From: Hymenopus coronatus
Lineage: Eukaryota > Arthropoda > Insecta > Mantodea > Hymenopodidae
Length of the DNA: 64,000 nucleotides
Direction of reading: 5' to 3'
Assembly: GCA_030762935.1 (NCBI GenBank)
Contig: CM060895.1
Location: 38,307,001-38,371,000 of the forward strand
The position numbers and the translations under genes are program-made. This document shows positions 45,126 through 55,860 of this stretch, piece after piece (the stretch's first letter is position 1; every line of letters starts with the position of its first letter). A model generated the notes under the pieces. That model worked only from the letters and a program-made list of their open reading frames with translations. It had not been told where the DNA came from and ran no database searches.

Positions 45126-45820
45126 CACTCAAGCAGCAGTAAAAACTTGACTTAATAAGAATTCTTAGTTATGTCTTGCAGCTTCTTTGCTCATTTTGAG
45201 AGTGTGTAGCACACTTTTCCACGATGGCCACTTCGCCATATAGATGACCACTGATGGGGTAGTTGTGCGGCCATCAGGGATGTTGCTCTGTTATTCCACC
45301 CTCTCGCTTGTACTTCGCAACTGGTGCACCCCAAAGCGACCCCAGGCTCGAAGGGTCCACTCCACACTCATACATAATAGAAAACTGCCCACATTTTTTA
45401 TAGATCGGAAATGGGATGGAAAAAATGAACTTGTCGTCTGGAGCTGCCATGCTGTAAATATTTTATAATGCCTTCTCTACTCAAAGGGAATCTGTAACAG
45501 AAGTGGGTCACATCCGCTCTCCACCCTCAGCAATATGTTACGTGCTCGGCACCGCTTTAATAATTCCGTTACATTTGGTGGTCGTTAATCAACAAAACTT
45601 CATTGGTAAATAGGAGTTTAGCCTTTAATCACAGGATTTTATTGTAAACAGGGAATCACAGATTACAAGTTTCATATTTTATGATCATTAATTGGTACTG
45701 CTATTATAAACCAAATTTATAGCATAGAACTATATTTACTGTCTCCATTATTACTCCCTCTACAGAATACGCACTTAAATGTTGAGAAATACAAATTTTG
45801 AGGTCCTCTGAATACAATTT
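45126..45820. other. No gene recognised
   Basis: Unclassified. A short head-side family A scrap (GAAATACAAATTTTGAGGTC) precedes the next copy at about 45783-45815. Confidence 0.4.
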
Positions 45821-46629
45821 TACTTTCTCTACACGTATTGTGTACATAGTGTATAGAGAAGGTATTGTAATTCACCCAAAATTCAATACGAGATTTCACC
45901 AGAAATATGTTTTGAGACCCCCTGAATCCAAAAAAGAATTTTTAGAAAAATATCCAAGTGTGTGTTAAAAACCAAACTTGGTGTCTAAGTTTGGTATCTG
46001 CCAAGGATGCGACATGAAGATTTTCAAGAAAATTCCCTCACCCCCAACTACCCTTTACATGGAAACATTTCGAAAATGTTGATTTCCTTAAAAATGGCTC
46101 TAACGATTTTGATTAAAATCTCTTATATTTAAGATATTTATTTTCCAAATAAAATGTATATCGTTAATTTTATGGTAATATACCTCTTTATTTTGGATGC
46201 TTTTTATTGAATTTTGTATAATTGGTAAACCGTAAGAGATAGACAAAAACTCACTACACAAAAAATGTAGTTCAGGATAAAACGAACAATTTATGTCATT
46301 TACATTTTTTTTTTCGTGGAGTTGATCGTTTTTTGAGATATTCCTGTTTTTTGGTTTCAGTTTTGAAAAACTTATACTTTTCTCATACAGGAATTTGTCA
46401 ACTCCTGTCTACACAAACAAAGGAACTTCAGTCACATAGCAACGAGCCTTTGACTATCACTTTAACCTGTGGTACTCCCTTATTTCGCTTCTATTTACAA
46501 GGAAGCAAATAATAAGCATATTTCTGCTAATTTTTCTCGATCAGCGTGAAGTAAATAGAAGCATAAGCTTTTAACAATAATTTGTTGCAGAGATGTAGAG
46601 AGACATGTGAATGGAACACATCAGATTTT
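45821..46629 (+). repeat. Family A repeat, full length
   Basis: Head TACTTTCTCTACACGTATTG with a strong hairpin. About 45 bp including the TG tract and AACAGCATAGCTC block is deleted at GTGTGTTAAAAACCAAAC. Palindrome AACCAAACTTGGTGTCTAAG / TTTGG, and tail GAGAGACATGTGAATGGAAC. Confidence 0.92.
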
Positions 46630-46935
46630 AGCTGGTTGCTCTGCCACTGAGCTACCATGGCGACATGCCGGCATAGCATTAAATTTCTCAACTAACTCGC
46701 ATGTCTCCCGGTAAACCACGAGGTAGTCTCAAATTATTTTGAGATGACAACCCCAATGGCGACTTACAATTTTGTAAGTACTTTAAGTCCCAGGATTCAT
46801 AGTATAGCCAACTAGTGAGAAATTCAATGCTATGCCGGCATGTTGCCATGGTAGCTCAGTGGCAGAGCAACCGGCTATAGATCGGGAGATCCATGGCTCA
46901 AATCCCGGCCATGGCATTAAATTTTTCATTCTGAC
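46628..46935. repeat. Inverted pair of S1 SINEs
   Basis: The left arm, about 46630-46700 (minus), and right arm, about 46800-46874 (plus), are reverse complements: CCGGTTGCTCTGCCACTGAG versus its complement around GTTGCCATGGTAGCTCAGTG. The plus copy has a clear A box (TGGTAGCTCAGTGGCAGAGC) and B box (GGCTCAAATCCCGGCC). Its acceptor-like ends CCATGG / CCATGG pair, making it the best S1 head. Confidence 0.8.
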
Positions 46936-47304
46936 TCTACCTATCCAACTCCTGTCCTACACCCGGCTTGTGTAAAAAAATCAATTAAAAACCAATATCG
47001 TTATATAGCTGTTTCATTGGGGCGATCACTCGTTCGTCCAATAAGACGTAGAAGTTATCTGTAGCAACTGATACATTAAAGTTTTCAGACGATAAAGTAA
47101 CTGTCACAACGAAAGCACCAGCAAAACTACTCGACGTGTGTATCGCCCAATGTTTACTGTGCGCGTATCTTTTCCTGGACACTAGTTTTACTAGGAAGTG
47201 AGGGCCGGGGGGAAGAAAAGAGAGGTCGTGCCTTGTCAAGTGTTGTTCACCAAAGAACGTTTCTTTCTTTGAGAACCTTAGTATTGAAGCCAGTAGATAT
47301 CACG
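46936..47304. other. No gene recognised
   Basis: Unclassified; 84-codon minus frame at 46985-47239 without motif. Confidence 0.4.
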
Positions 47305-47411
47305 ACATTTCTGCTAATTTTTTCACGATTAGCATGAAGTGAAAAGAATAATAAGGTTTTTAACAATTTGTTCTAGAGATGTAGAGAAAGTCATGTGAAT
47401 GGAACACATAT
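47305..47411 (+). repeat. Family A repeat, tail only
   Basis: TTTCTGCTAATTTTTTCACG, GATTAGCATGAAGTG, GTAGAGAAAGTCATGTGAAT, GGAACACAT. Confidence 0.88.
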
Positions 47412-47576
47412 TGTGTCTCAATGTTGTCGTCGTGCACTCATTGCCTTCAAATAACTGAAGTAACTTCAAATTGTACCACTCGTGTACAAAATAATGCGGC
47501 AACACTGTTCTTACGCTCCGCGCGATTTGTAGAGGCACTTGCTAGTTCAGCCTTTTGTCGTGTGAGTTGCATTTAT

Positions 47577-47683
47577 TACTTTCTTTATACGTACTCTGTA
47601 CATAGTGTATAGAGAAAGCATTGTAATGCACCCAAAAATTCGATACCGAGAAAAAGCATTTTTAGAAAAATGTCGTGCGCGTG

Positions 47684-47742
<59 letters not shown>

Positions 47743-48437
47743 GCAGCATAGCTCAAAAACGAAAGGTCCGTTAAATACCAAACTTGGTATTTAAGTTTGG
47801 TGTCTTCCAAGGATGCCACACGAGGATTTTCAAGAAAATCTCCCCAACTACTCTTTACATGGAACTTTTTTCGAAAATTTTGATTTTCTAAAACTGACTG
47901 ATGATTTTGATTAAAATATTGTATATTAAATATATTTACCTTACAAATAAAATGTATTTCTTGAATTTTCTGGGAATATTTTCTAAAGGATACTTTATTG
48001 TGAATGAATTTTATGGTATTTTGCATAACTGCTAAACTGTAAGAGATGGACAAAACTTACCACACAAAAAATGTAGAACACATTAAAAGTCACAATTCAT
48101 TTTATATACATTTTTTCGTAGAGGTGATCGTTTTTGAGATTTTTTTTTTTTTTTTTTTTTCAGCTTTGAAAAACTTGTATTTTTTCATACAGGAATTGGT
48201 CAACTACTGTCCATACAAACAAAGGAGCTTCAGTCACATAGCAACCAGCTGTTGACTATCACTTTAACCTATGGTACTCCCTTATTTCGCTTCTACTTAC
48301 AAGGAAGCAAGTACGACTATTTCTGCTATTTTTTTCTCATTTAGCATGAAGTAATATAGAAACATACGCGTTTTCACAGTAGTTTGTTGCAGAGATGTAG
48401 AGAAAGGCATGTGAATGGAACACATCAGAATTTTTTT
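47577..48437 (+). repeat. Family A repeat, full length
   Basis: Head TACTTTCTTTATACGTACTC with hairpin, 52-bp TG tract, palindrome ACCAAACTTGGTATTTAAGT, CTAACCG replaced by AACTGTAAGAGATGG, and tail AGAAAGGCATGTGAATGGAA / CACATCAGAATTTTTTT. Confidence 0.92.
47689..47740. repeat. (TG)n microsatellite inside family A
   Basis: 52-bp uninterrupted tract at the family-standard position. Confidence 0.93.
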
Positions 48438-48455
48438 GGGGGGGCTAGAGATGTA

Positions 48456-48600
48456 GTCCCCAGTGGCGCAATTGGTTAGCGCACGGTACTTATAGGACAG
48501 TACATGAGCAGTGCCGTAGCCGCGCTCGCTAAAGTGTCTCGCTTTGGTGCTTCGCGGCGCACGGGATGGTGGGTTCAAGTCCCGTCTTGGGCATAGGTGT
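48456..48600 (+). repeat. Chimeric SINE: tRNA-Ile(UAU)-like 5' part joined to Leu-like S5 head
   Basis: Positions 48456-48516 read GTCCCCAGTGGCGCAATTGG, TTAGCGCACGGTACTTATAG and an intron-like insert before GCAGTGCCG. This matches the 5' half, anticodon arm (TAT) and intron position of eukaryotic tRNA-Ile(UAU) genes. Instead of the Ile T-arm, it continues at 48515 into TAGCCGCGCTCGCTAAAGTG, CGCTTTGGTGCTTCG and B box GTGGGTTCAAGTCCC, the S5 module seen at 3270-3430. The T-arm and acceptor do not fit a functional tRNA-Ile, so this is a composite retroposed element rather than a tRNA gene. Confidence 0.6.
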
Positions 48601-49487
48601 TTCTGTGTATGTATATGTAAAAAGGAAAAACGAATAGGTCAACTAAGGAAATTTAGAAACTAGAAAAAAGAGGTAAAAAGGAATACAGCGCCGGAGTCCT
48701 GACAAGCCTCCGGGGCTGTATTTTTTATTTAAAACAAAGAGGGAATGCTGTCTGTGAGTCAGTCTCAGGTTGGGGTGTCCTGCACACACACATAGGTCTT
48801 TCTCAGAGTGGGTAAGTGTTTTCATATGGCGTGATTCGCCGTTAATTCTTCATCGTATGGGCTAAACTGATCTCCTTTGTGTTACCTGGACATAATTGCC
48901 TGGTAAAACGAATATTTTAATTCATTTGGGTTACTACCATGATTTCTTATTTATTTATTTCGTTGCCAGCTAAGTGAAGTAATATGCCAATTGACGAGGA
49001 TCTATAGTGCATTTCATTAATTTTCTTCTTTGTTAATAAGTTTAATTTTGGGGAATTCTGTAATCACACTTCGAGTTAAATATGAATGTAAGTATATTAC
49101 GCACAGTATTATTTTATTGTGTATTGTTATTGTTAAAATGTTTATAGTTTATTATTGAAATAAATTACTGTTATAGTGGATCCCATTTTGATTACTATAG
49201 TTAGCAGGACAGCACATATATAATTTCTGTCTGCTGTTACCGTGTTGATCCTTAATGGAAAATTTGGTCCGTTCTCCATTTTTCATAAATGTGAGTTGTT
49301 GGGTGAAATCGCGCAAAGTACTGTCAGAGAGTACACCGAATAAAAGTACGATTTTTACATTGAACAAATTTAACTGAAAGTGAAATTATTAATTTAGAAT
49401 GTGAATACGGATGATAGCTGGATGTTTAACGAGCCCGAACATGGAAAAGGTCATGGATAAAATGCTGAAATTCCAATTCTAATGCTA
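48601..49487. other. No gene recognised
   Basis: About 0.9 kb of unclassified sequence; frames of at most 71 codons. Confidence 0.45.
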
Positions 49488-49756
49488 AAAATCTCACACG
49501 ACTTTCTCTAGCTGCTCTACAAACTTCTTACAATAGATTCTTCTTCTTTGTACACAATGCTAATCGAGATAAACATGAGCAGAATGTTCTTATTACTTAG
49601 TTCTTTATAAGTAGAAGGGAACTAAAGGAATGTCGATGCAAATCGCTTCTTTGCTTGGCCAGGAGTAGAATAAAAGTAAAACGGACACTTCCTGTTTGAG
49701 AAAACTTTAAGTACTTTACAATGGAAATCAATATCTCGGAAACGATTCATTATATC
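49488..49756 (-). repeat. Family A repeat, tail-side piece
   Basis: Minus: AAAAATCTCACACGACTTTC, GTAGAAGGGAACTAAAGGAA, GAGTAGAATAAAAGTAAAAC, AATATCTCGGAAACGATTCA. Head side absent. Confidence 0.8.
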
Positions 49757-49759
49757 TCA

Positions 49760-50062
49760 AGCGCTCATTTTAATCCAATAGAAGGCCAGATCACTCTTAA
49801 AGAAGCCTATGGAGAAGAATAGAATTTTGAAGTGAACAGTTTGTTAATGTGCAGGGGGTTTAACGCTGCCGACATGCCACTCTTGTCTAAATCTCAGAGA
49901 ATTGGTTTTCCTCTACTTGAAAGTAAAGTAAAATCTGAGAAAGCCTTGGAAGAAGAAAGCGTTGAAGCCCGCACATTCGTTTACCAGAGACGGAAGAAAA
50001 GAAAGCAAAATAAAGGATATGTAAAATCATCGACTCAAGTGGAAAAAATAGAGAAAGAATAA
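49760..50062 (+). pseudogene. Possible pseudogene fragment of an unidentified gene
   Basis: One frame runs HFNPIEGQITLKEAYGEE, a TAG at 49820-49822, then NFEVNSLLMCRGFNAADMPL and ESVEARTFVYQRRKKRKQNK to a TAA at 50060-50062. The composition is varied and hydrophilic, unlike the Ile/Lys/Phe-rich chance frames elsewhere. The TAG could derive from TGG. A splice-donor-like GGTAAGT lies just downstream at about 50087. I do not recognise the family. It could be a processed pseudogene, an exon with an error, or chance. Confidence 0.35.
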
Positions 50063-50090
50063 ATGAAACAGCGATAAAAATTGGTGGTAA

Positions 50091-50454
50091 GTGATGGAGA
50101 ACTCTTTTCAGTGTTGTAATCGAATGGTTTACTTTACTGTATAATTAAAATGGATTGATAGATATAGAGATTTTAGTGTTTAGCATCTTTGATATACGGT
50201 CATCCAAAAAGCCACATATAGGGGTGTTAGACATCCTTCATGGCGCTACAGCCCCTAATCGGGCCGAGGTCTACTATCTGACCATTGCGTTCCCCTATTC
50301 TGCATATTACAAGTGGGGTGCAGTAGTTAATATGCTCCCTTATTTTTTATATAGCCCCCTTTACCATCTAAGGTCATATCGGGGGTTTTGCACTTGAAAC
50401 AAATCGTCTGCAGGTTCTTTTACGTTTGGTTTCAATAATTTGTTATTTTCCTGA
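50091..50454. other. Unclassified; SINE-like stretch
   Basis: CATGGCGCTACAGCCCCTAA and CGGGCCGAGGTCTACTATCT at 50240-50280 have the look of a SINE body, but no tRNA-like boxes were confirmed. Confidence 0.3.
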
Positions 50455-50620
50455 AACACACATATATTCATATATACTCTCACATATATACTTCCAGACT
50501 CTGTGAGGGATAGGGCATAATTCTGGTTAAAGAAACATTCCCGGCCCCATCCGGGAATCGAACCCGGAACCTCAGTTTTCCTTATTGATTAAACACACCT
50601 TGTGGCAATACATCTTGTGA
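50455..50620 (-). repeat. tRNA-derived SINE, group S6
   Basis: The minus strand has an A-box-like region near 50600 and B box GTTCCGGGTTCGATTCCCGG. The distal part ACTCTGTGAGGGATAGGG and an ACACA/TATA tail correspond to 61985-62150. Confidence 0.7.
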
Positions 50621-50664
50621 ATAAATAACAATTTTACAAATTAAACTACAACTAAAAGTACTCC

Positions 50665-51010
50665 GGCTGTGCCGTGGCTGAGTGGTTAGGCCACTCGCCT
50701 CTCACCTATGCGACCCGGGGTCGATCCCAAGCACCCGCATAATGAAAACTGCATTTGGGCAGGGTTTCTCCGGGTCCTGCGGTTTACCCTGCTACTAATT
50801 CCACCAATCATATTCATCACCACCTTTCCTGTCATCCATTTCGCTTGCATTTCATATCATCCACTTCCTCACGCCCATGCTTGGCTATGGGCCGACCGCA
50901 CGTTCCAGGTTCTCCATTCTGTGGTTAGTTGTCGCTAGCTCCCCGAAAGGGTTTTGACCCCTAGGCATCGCTTGTAAGTCTTAGGGGTGGGTAAGCCGAC
51001 TACGAAAAAA
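50665..51010 (+). repeat. tRNA-derived SINE, group S7 (Leu/Ser-like head)
   Basis: GCCGTGGCTGAGTGGTTAGG (A box), CACTCGCCTCTCACC, then CCCGGGGTCGATCCCAAGC (B box), followed by a body of about 270 bp with a pyrimidine-rich part and AGGGGTGGGTAAGCCGACTA, ending in A-rich sequence. The long body excludes a tRNA gene. It is the only copy of this group seen here. Confidence 0.75.
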
Positions 51011-51214
51011 TAAAAACTCCACTAAAATAGGTACTCAAAACCTCGTCATTAAAATACAGTTAAGTTAATTCGGTAACAAACATATTACAAAACAACACAC
51101 AATAAAGTGCCATAATCCACAGTTAAAATATCTCATTGTAATAAACACACTTAAAATATCAAACTATCAATGCTAATACTCTCAAATTCTTCTATGCTAT
51201 AAAATGTGCTGAGG

Positions 51215-51430
51215 GTGGGACGTGCTTAGCGCCTCGAGTCCCTTTCGGCCGATTAATGTGGTCCAGTAAAACTTAGAGCCGTTGATTTCCCCTCAAATAG
51301 CTCCTCAATTGGACCTCCAGATACCTCACAGGCTGAGTACACCCCGGACAGGTCTCCCAGCAGAAGAAAATTCCCACGCCAATACTGGAATCGAACCCGG
51401 GCCTCCAGATTCATAAGTTGCTGCGTTACT
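51215..51430 (-). repeat. tRNA-derived SINE, group S2, antisense
   Basis: The minus strand has CCCGGGTTCGATTCCAGTAT (B box), GGTGTACTCAGCCTGTGAGG, CCAATTGAGGAGCTATTTGA and CGGCCGAAAGGGACTCGAGG. The body order matches 5266-5585. Confidence 0.75.
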
Positions 51431-52203
51431 ACTGAGAGTTATACCATAATAACCTTAAATTCGAATATGTTGTGAAGATTCTCGAGGACATTTGGTGAGG
51501 TTCCTCCCATTGTTACTGTTGCTATTATTGGAAGTTACTGAAATTCTCTCAGTGCTGTAGAACACGTAGAGCGCCATTGGAGAAGATTACCCTTGGCCAT
51601 ATTGATTGAGTCCTCTCGACCCTTTCTAGTTGCATTAGTGAAATTGCACCGTAACCCGTTAGTCTAGGTCCCGATTACGCTGAGCAATGATATGGGAATG
51701 TAAATGAGCTTTATCAATGTCGTATTTTGTGTACCTTACATGAAGCTTCATGATAACGCTGGCTTGGGAACTGCAATGGACTGAACATCTACTGCCATTC
51801 AGTACTGCCTCGTAACATAAACTAACTTCGAGACAATACAAAACGGCATGAGACCTCTAACAACAGTAAAGACAATTTCATTAGTTTCTTAAGAAGGTTT
51901 TATGTCACCATCGTACGTCTGGTCGAAAATGAATCAAATGTAAAGTCGAGATTGAACATTTTTAGTATGCGATGTTTCTAAAAGCAACATGTGTTTATTC
52001 TGAGAGCATCTTTCTAATCTTTTGCGAGTTGATTTTTGTATTTTGTTCATTTTTTCATTATCAACAGTTTGTTAATTATCATCATTTAAAGATTTTGTGC
52101 TCACACTTAAATGCGTTTTAGTAGAGAATATTACTGGGCGATTTACGATTTTAAATAAACATTAATTTATAATTGGTACAGCGAACTCAAAAGATAACGT
52201 TTT
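51431..52203. other. No gene recognised
   Basis: Unclassified AT-rich spacer. Confidence 0.45.
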
Positions 52204-52975
52204 TACTTTTTATAATTAGTACTATTCCATCCAAAAATTCGATGACCGAGTATTCACCGGAAATACGCCTATTAGGGTCCCATGTATCCAAAAAAGAAAA
52301 CAAAGAATTTTTTTAAAAAAACCGGTATGTATGTGTTGTCCATGTGTCTGTGAACTCGAGAACAGAAAAAAAAAACGGGAAAATATCAAACTTGTATTTG
52401 AGTTTAGTATCTTCCAAGAATGCGACATGAAGGTTTTTAGGAAAATGCCCCAAAACTTTTACATAGAAACAATTTCGAAATTTTTGATTATCTCAAAAAT
52501 GGCTCTAATAATGTTGATTAAAATACCGTATATTACAGATCTTTACATGGCAAATAAAATTAAGATCTTGAATTTTCTGGGAATCTCTTCATTGGTGATG
52601 ACTTTTGCATTACTAGTAAACCGTAAGAGATAGACAGAAACGTATTACTTAAAAAATGTACATCTCGTTAAAACACACGATATATGTCATATGCATTTTT
52701 GTTCTGGAATTCGTCATTACCGAGATATTTCGTGTTATTGGTTTCAGTTTTAAAATACTTAAGCTTTTCTCATTCGGGAATTTGTAAACTCCTGCTGTGT
52801 AAAGAAACGGTTTCAATCACATAGCAACCAGCTATCGCTTTAGCCTAGAGTATTTCCCTTATTTTCCTTTTACTTACAAGGCAGCAAGTAATAAGACCGT
52901 TTCTGCTAATTGTTTATCTCAATTAGCATGAAGTATATATGTAAAGAAAGTAATTGGAACGGAACACAACAGATT
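52204..52975 (+). repeat. Family A repeat, head hairpin lost
   Basis: Starts TACTTTTTATAATTAGTACT, then ATTCGATGACCGAGTATTCA, no dinucleotide expansion, and tail AAGAAAGTAATTGGAACGGA / ACACAACAGATTC. Confidence 0.85.
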
Positions 52976-52999
52976 CTTTCTTATTGGTGAATTTCTGAA

Positions 53000-53259
53000 G
53001 GAATTGCTGTTACGGATTGCCGCCGATTCCATACAGAAAATCCTCCACATGATATAGTTTCCTAAGAAAATTTCTCAGCCTAAACTGCCATTTATATGAA
53101 AAAAAATCATTATTATTTTCCTAAAAACTGTAGTAATTTTTATCAAAATGGTACCTTTTTAATGTATTGACATAATACATATTTTGAATTTTCTGGGAGT
53201 AGCCTGAAGTTTTCTTCATTGGAAATAAATTTCTGTAATTTTGTATAAATTGTAAACAC

Positions 53260-53297
<38 letters not shown>

Positions 53298-53400
53298 AAA
53301 AAAAAAAACCATATTTTTAGTAACATTAATTTCCATAATATCCGTTATCATAGGTTTCAAATTTTCAATACCTTTGTCGTTTTTTGAGAATACATCGCTG
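53000..53400 (+). repeat. Family A repeat, old body fragment
   Basis: AAGAAAATTTCTCAGCCTAA, ACTGCCATTTATATG, TGAATTTTCTGGGAGTAGCC and ATTGGAAATAAATTTCTG follow the body order, with a (GA)n tract replacing the usual GAGATAGAC region. Confidence 0.55.
53252..53294. repeat. (GA)n microsatellite
   Basis: 43-bp GA tract, apparently grown from the AAGAGATAGA motif of a family A copy. Confidence 0.9.
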
Positions 53401-53992
53401 TTCAATTGTTCCTCACGCTGCCATGGAAAAGTCTAGAATTTCAAATCCAGCATTGTTGAAATAGGCAGTGAATATGTTCTGGACTGATTTTTAATGGGCA
53501 TCTTTATTTGTGATCTTCATAAGTTCAAATTACTATTTTCTATAACAATTGGTTACAACCTACCGCAAGCAACAGTCCCGGCATCTAACGATAGAATTTC
53601 CCATAAAATATTCCTATTGGCAAACATATCTGGATGTGAAAGGGGCCGAAATGCTATTCCAGATGTGAATATTTGGATTTTAGGAAATTAGGTTGCATTT
53701 ATAAATTATTATTCTAGTATATGTTCCCCAAACTCTGGCATTAACAAAATGTGTTTTTCCTAAATATAAAACCAAAGTTTTTTTATCTATTTATTTACAA
53801 ATCGTTACATCGTTGTGTTTTACCTAAAGGTATATCACGGACTTTTACAGTTATTTTTGATATCATTTATATTTAAATGTGTCAAAGTTGGACTTCAGAA
53901 AGCCAGTAACGTTGGCCTATTGATATACAAAGTGGGTCATAAATACCCGACAGTTTTTAAAGCAATCCGAACACTATGTGCTTGGTCAAAGA
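53401..53992. other. No gene recognised
   Basis: Unclassified. Confidence 0.4.
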
Positions 53993-54440
53993 TGTAACAA
54001 AAGCTACTCTTTATTACTCCAACAAACAACATTTTATTTCTTCTACTGTTTACAAATGTACATCTTTTCACAAATAGATGTCTTTATTCGTTGGTTCCGC
54101 AACAGTTCTGCCATATACTTTCCTTTCGATGTTCGCTGTGGCGGCTACTACTGCACGCTAGGAATTTCCTGTCGAAACTCGCACAACTATTGAAACTGAA
54201 CTGAGGTCTCTGTGGAGCTCGTTCTCTCCTTTTATGCATGTCGATTACATAACAAGAAACATCCAGAAGCTGTAACACGTGCAAACTACCGCAGATGTCA
54301 CAAATTCACGAAGGTGTAACGATGCGCGACTTCAGTGTTAAAGAACTTACCACCGGCACACGTGTAACTATGCGCAGCAACAAACAGTTATGTCTTCCAA
54401 AGTAAGCCGCCCTCATACGTGCAGTGGTTACGGCCACAAG
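53993..54440 (+). repeat. Family C repeat, possible solo LTR
   Basis: Starts TGTAACAAAAGCTACTCTTT and ends GGTTACGGCCACA, i.e. TG...CA with TGTAAC / GTTAC ends. It shares order and scattered identity with 55056-55507 (AACTCGCACAACT versus AACTCACTCAACT, TCCAGAAGC, CACACGTGTA, AACAAACAGTTATG versus AACAAGCAGCTATG). No retroviral-type coding region adjoins it. Confidence 0.45.
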
Positions 54441-54739
54441 AAATGTTCACAATTATTATAGTCGTTTCGCAAAGTACACAATGGCAGGGAGTTTCAGATG
54501 ATATGCTTCACGGATTATTTAGTTTCTTCTTATTTTTTGTTATAAGTTGATAAAACAGATAACATTTGCGATTATGATCTAACAATATACTACTTCCAGT
54601 TCAGTTGCATGGAGCGTACTATAGAGTATTGTTATAGTTCCGTCAACAGCGATTCTCACGTTCGCCTTGGTGTGTGAGACATCGCATTGGATGCGTAAAC
54701 AAGAACAGAAAGAGCAGCGCAATGGTTTCATCTTATTTT

Positions 54740-55055
54740 TACTTTCTCTATACGTACTATGTATATAGTGTATAGAGAAGGTATTGCACTCCACCAAAAA
54801 ATTCGATACCGAGATTTCACTGGAAATATATGTTTTAGGCTCCCTGTATCCACAAAAAGTATTTTCAGAAAAAGGTCAGTGTGTATGTGTATGTCTGTGA
54901 ACTCAATAACTCAAAAGCGAAAAGTCGCAAAAGTAACAAACTTGGTATTTAAGTTTAGTATCTTTCAGGGATGCGACACGAAGATTTTGAGAAAAATCCC
55001 CCCACTCCAAACTAACCTTTGCATGGACCTTTTTTTTAGAAAATTTTGATTTTCA
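54740..55055 (+). repeat. Family A repeat, head half cut by family C
   Basis: Head TACTTTCTCTATACGTACTA with a perfect hairpin, GAACTCAATAACTCAAAAGC, CCCCCACTCCAAACTAACC. It stops at TTTTGATTTTCATAGTAT, where TGTAACAACGACTC begins. Confidence 0.9.
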
Positions 55056-55507
55056 TAGTATTGTAACAACGACTCTTTTTTCCCCAAAAGCAAAGCTTTA
55101 TTTTTCCACAAATTGATTACAATCTGTTCACGAATAACTGTCTTTCGTAGCAATTCTCCCTAGTAGTTTCTGTTCGACTTTCGGTACTCGCTCCGAAATT
55201 CCAGTCGAACTCACTCAACTGTTGCCAAGATGCATTTCCAGTGACAACTGCACACACTGCAGTTTCAGGGCTTCATTGTCCGTTTTTACAGCTGTTGGTC
55301 ACGTCACTGGAATCTTCCAGAAGCCTCCGCAATACAGTACACCGCCGCTATTCACAAACTCGCTCAACTTAACAATAGGCGGCTTCAATGTCAAAGAACA
55401 ATGTCAAAGGAACACATGTACACTTGGGCCTGAGTAAAAATGGATGATAACAAGCAGCTATGACTCACAAAGCAAGGCGTACACACATGTTAGGCGATTA
55501 CGTCTGC
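55056..55507 (+). repeat. Family C repeat, possible solo LTR, second copy
   Basis: TGTAACAACGACTCTTTTTT to GCGATTACGTCTGCA. It interrupts the family A copy at 54740, showing it is a separate insertion. A target duplication could not be checked because the far half of that family A copy is missing. Confidence 0.45.
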
Positions 55508-55860
55508 AGGGTGGCCGAAACCGGATCGTGGAGAGGATTCCTAACATAGTCTAAGTAGTTCATGTCGATACGGGGAGTGCTTCAGGTGTGGCCGAACTCT
55601 CTTAGTCCTACCAGCAACTCCAACGCCATCCTGCCGCCGAGTTCAGCATTCACCACCACGGAAGGCTGTCACCTTACAACCCCAAATAATCCGGTTGGAT
55701 GAAGTGGAGATGAAATTGACAGGAGGTTCGGGGGAATGAAGAAACATCACCAGCATTCGCCTAGTAACCCGAGAAAACCTCCGGGGGAAAACAATGAAAA
55801 ATATCATGGGTCACAGAGGTCGGCTGCGAGAATCGAACCCACGACATCCCGAATTAGCTT
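55508..55860 (-). repeat. Probable tRNA-derived SINE, group S9
   Basis: The minus strand begins near 55855 with GATGTCGTGGGTTCGATTCT (B box) and continues GGAGGTTTTCTCGGGTTACT and CCTTCCGTGGTGGTGAATGC. The GC-rich body contrasts with its surroundings. Confidence 0.5.

Noticed and set aside
50665..50745. Candidate tRNA-Leu/Ser gene
   Set aside because: The head continues into a ~270-bp SINE body with an A-rich end rather than stopping at an acceptor stem and T terminator.
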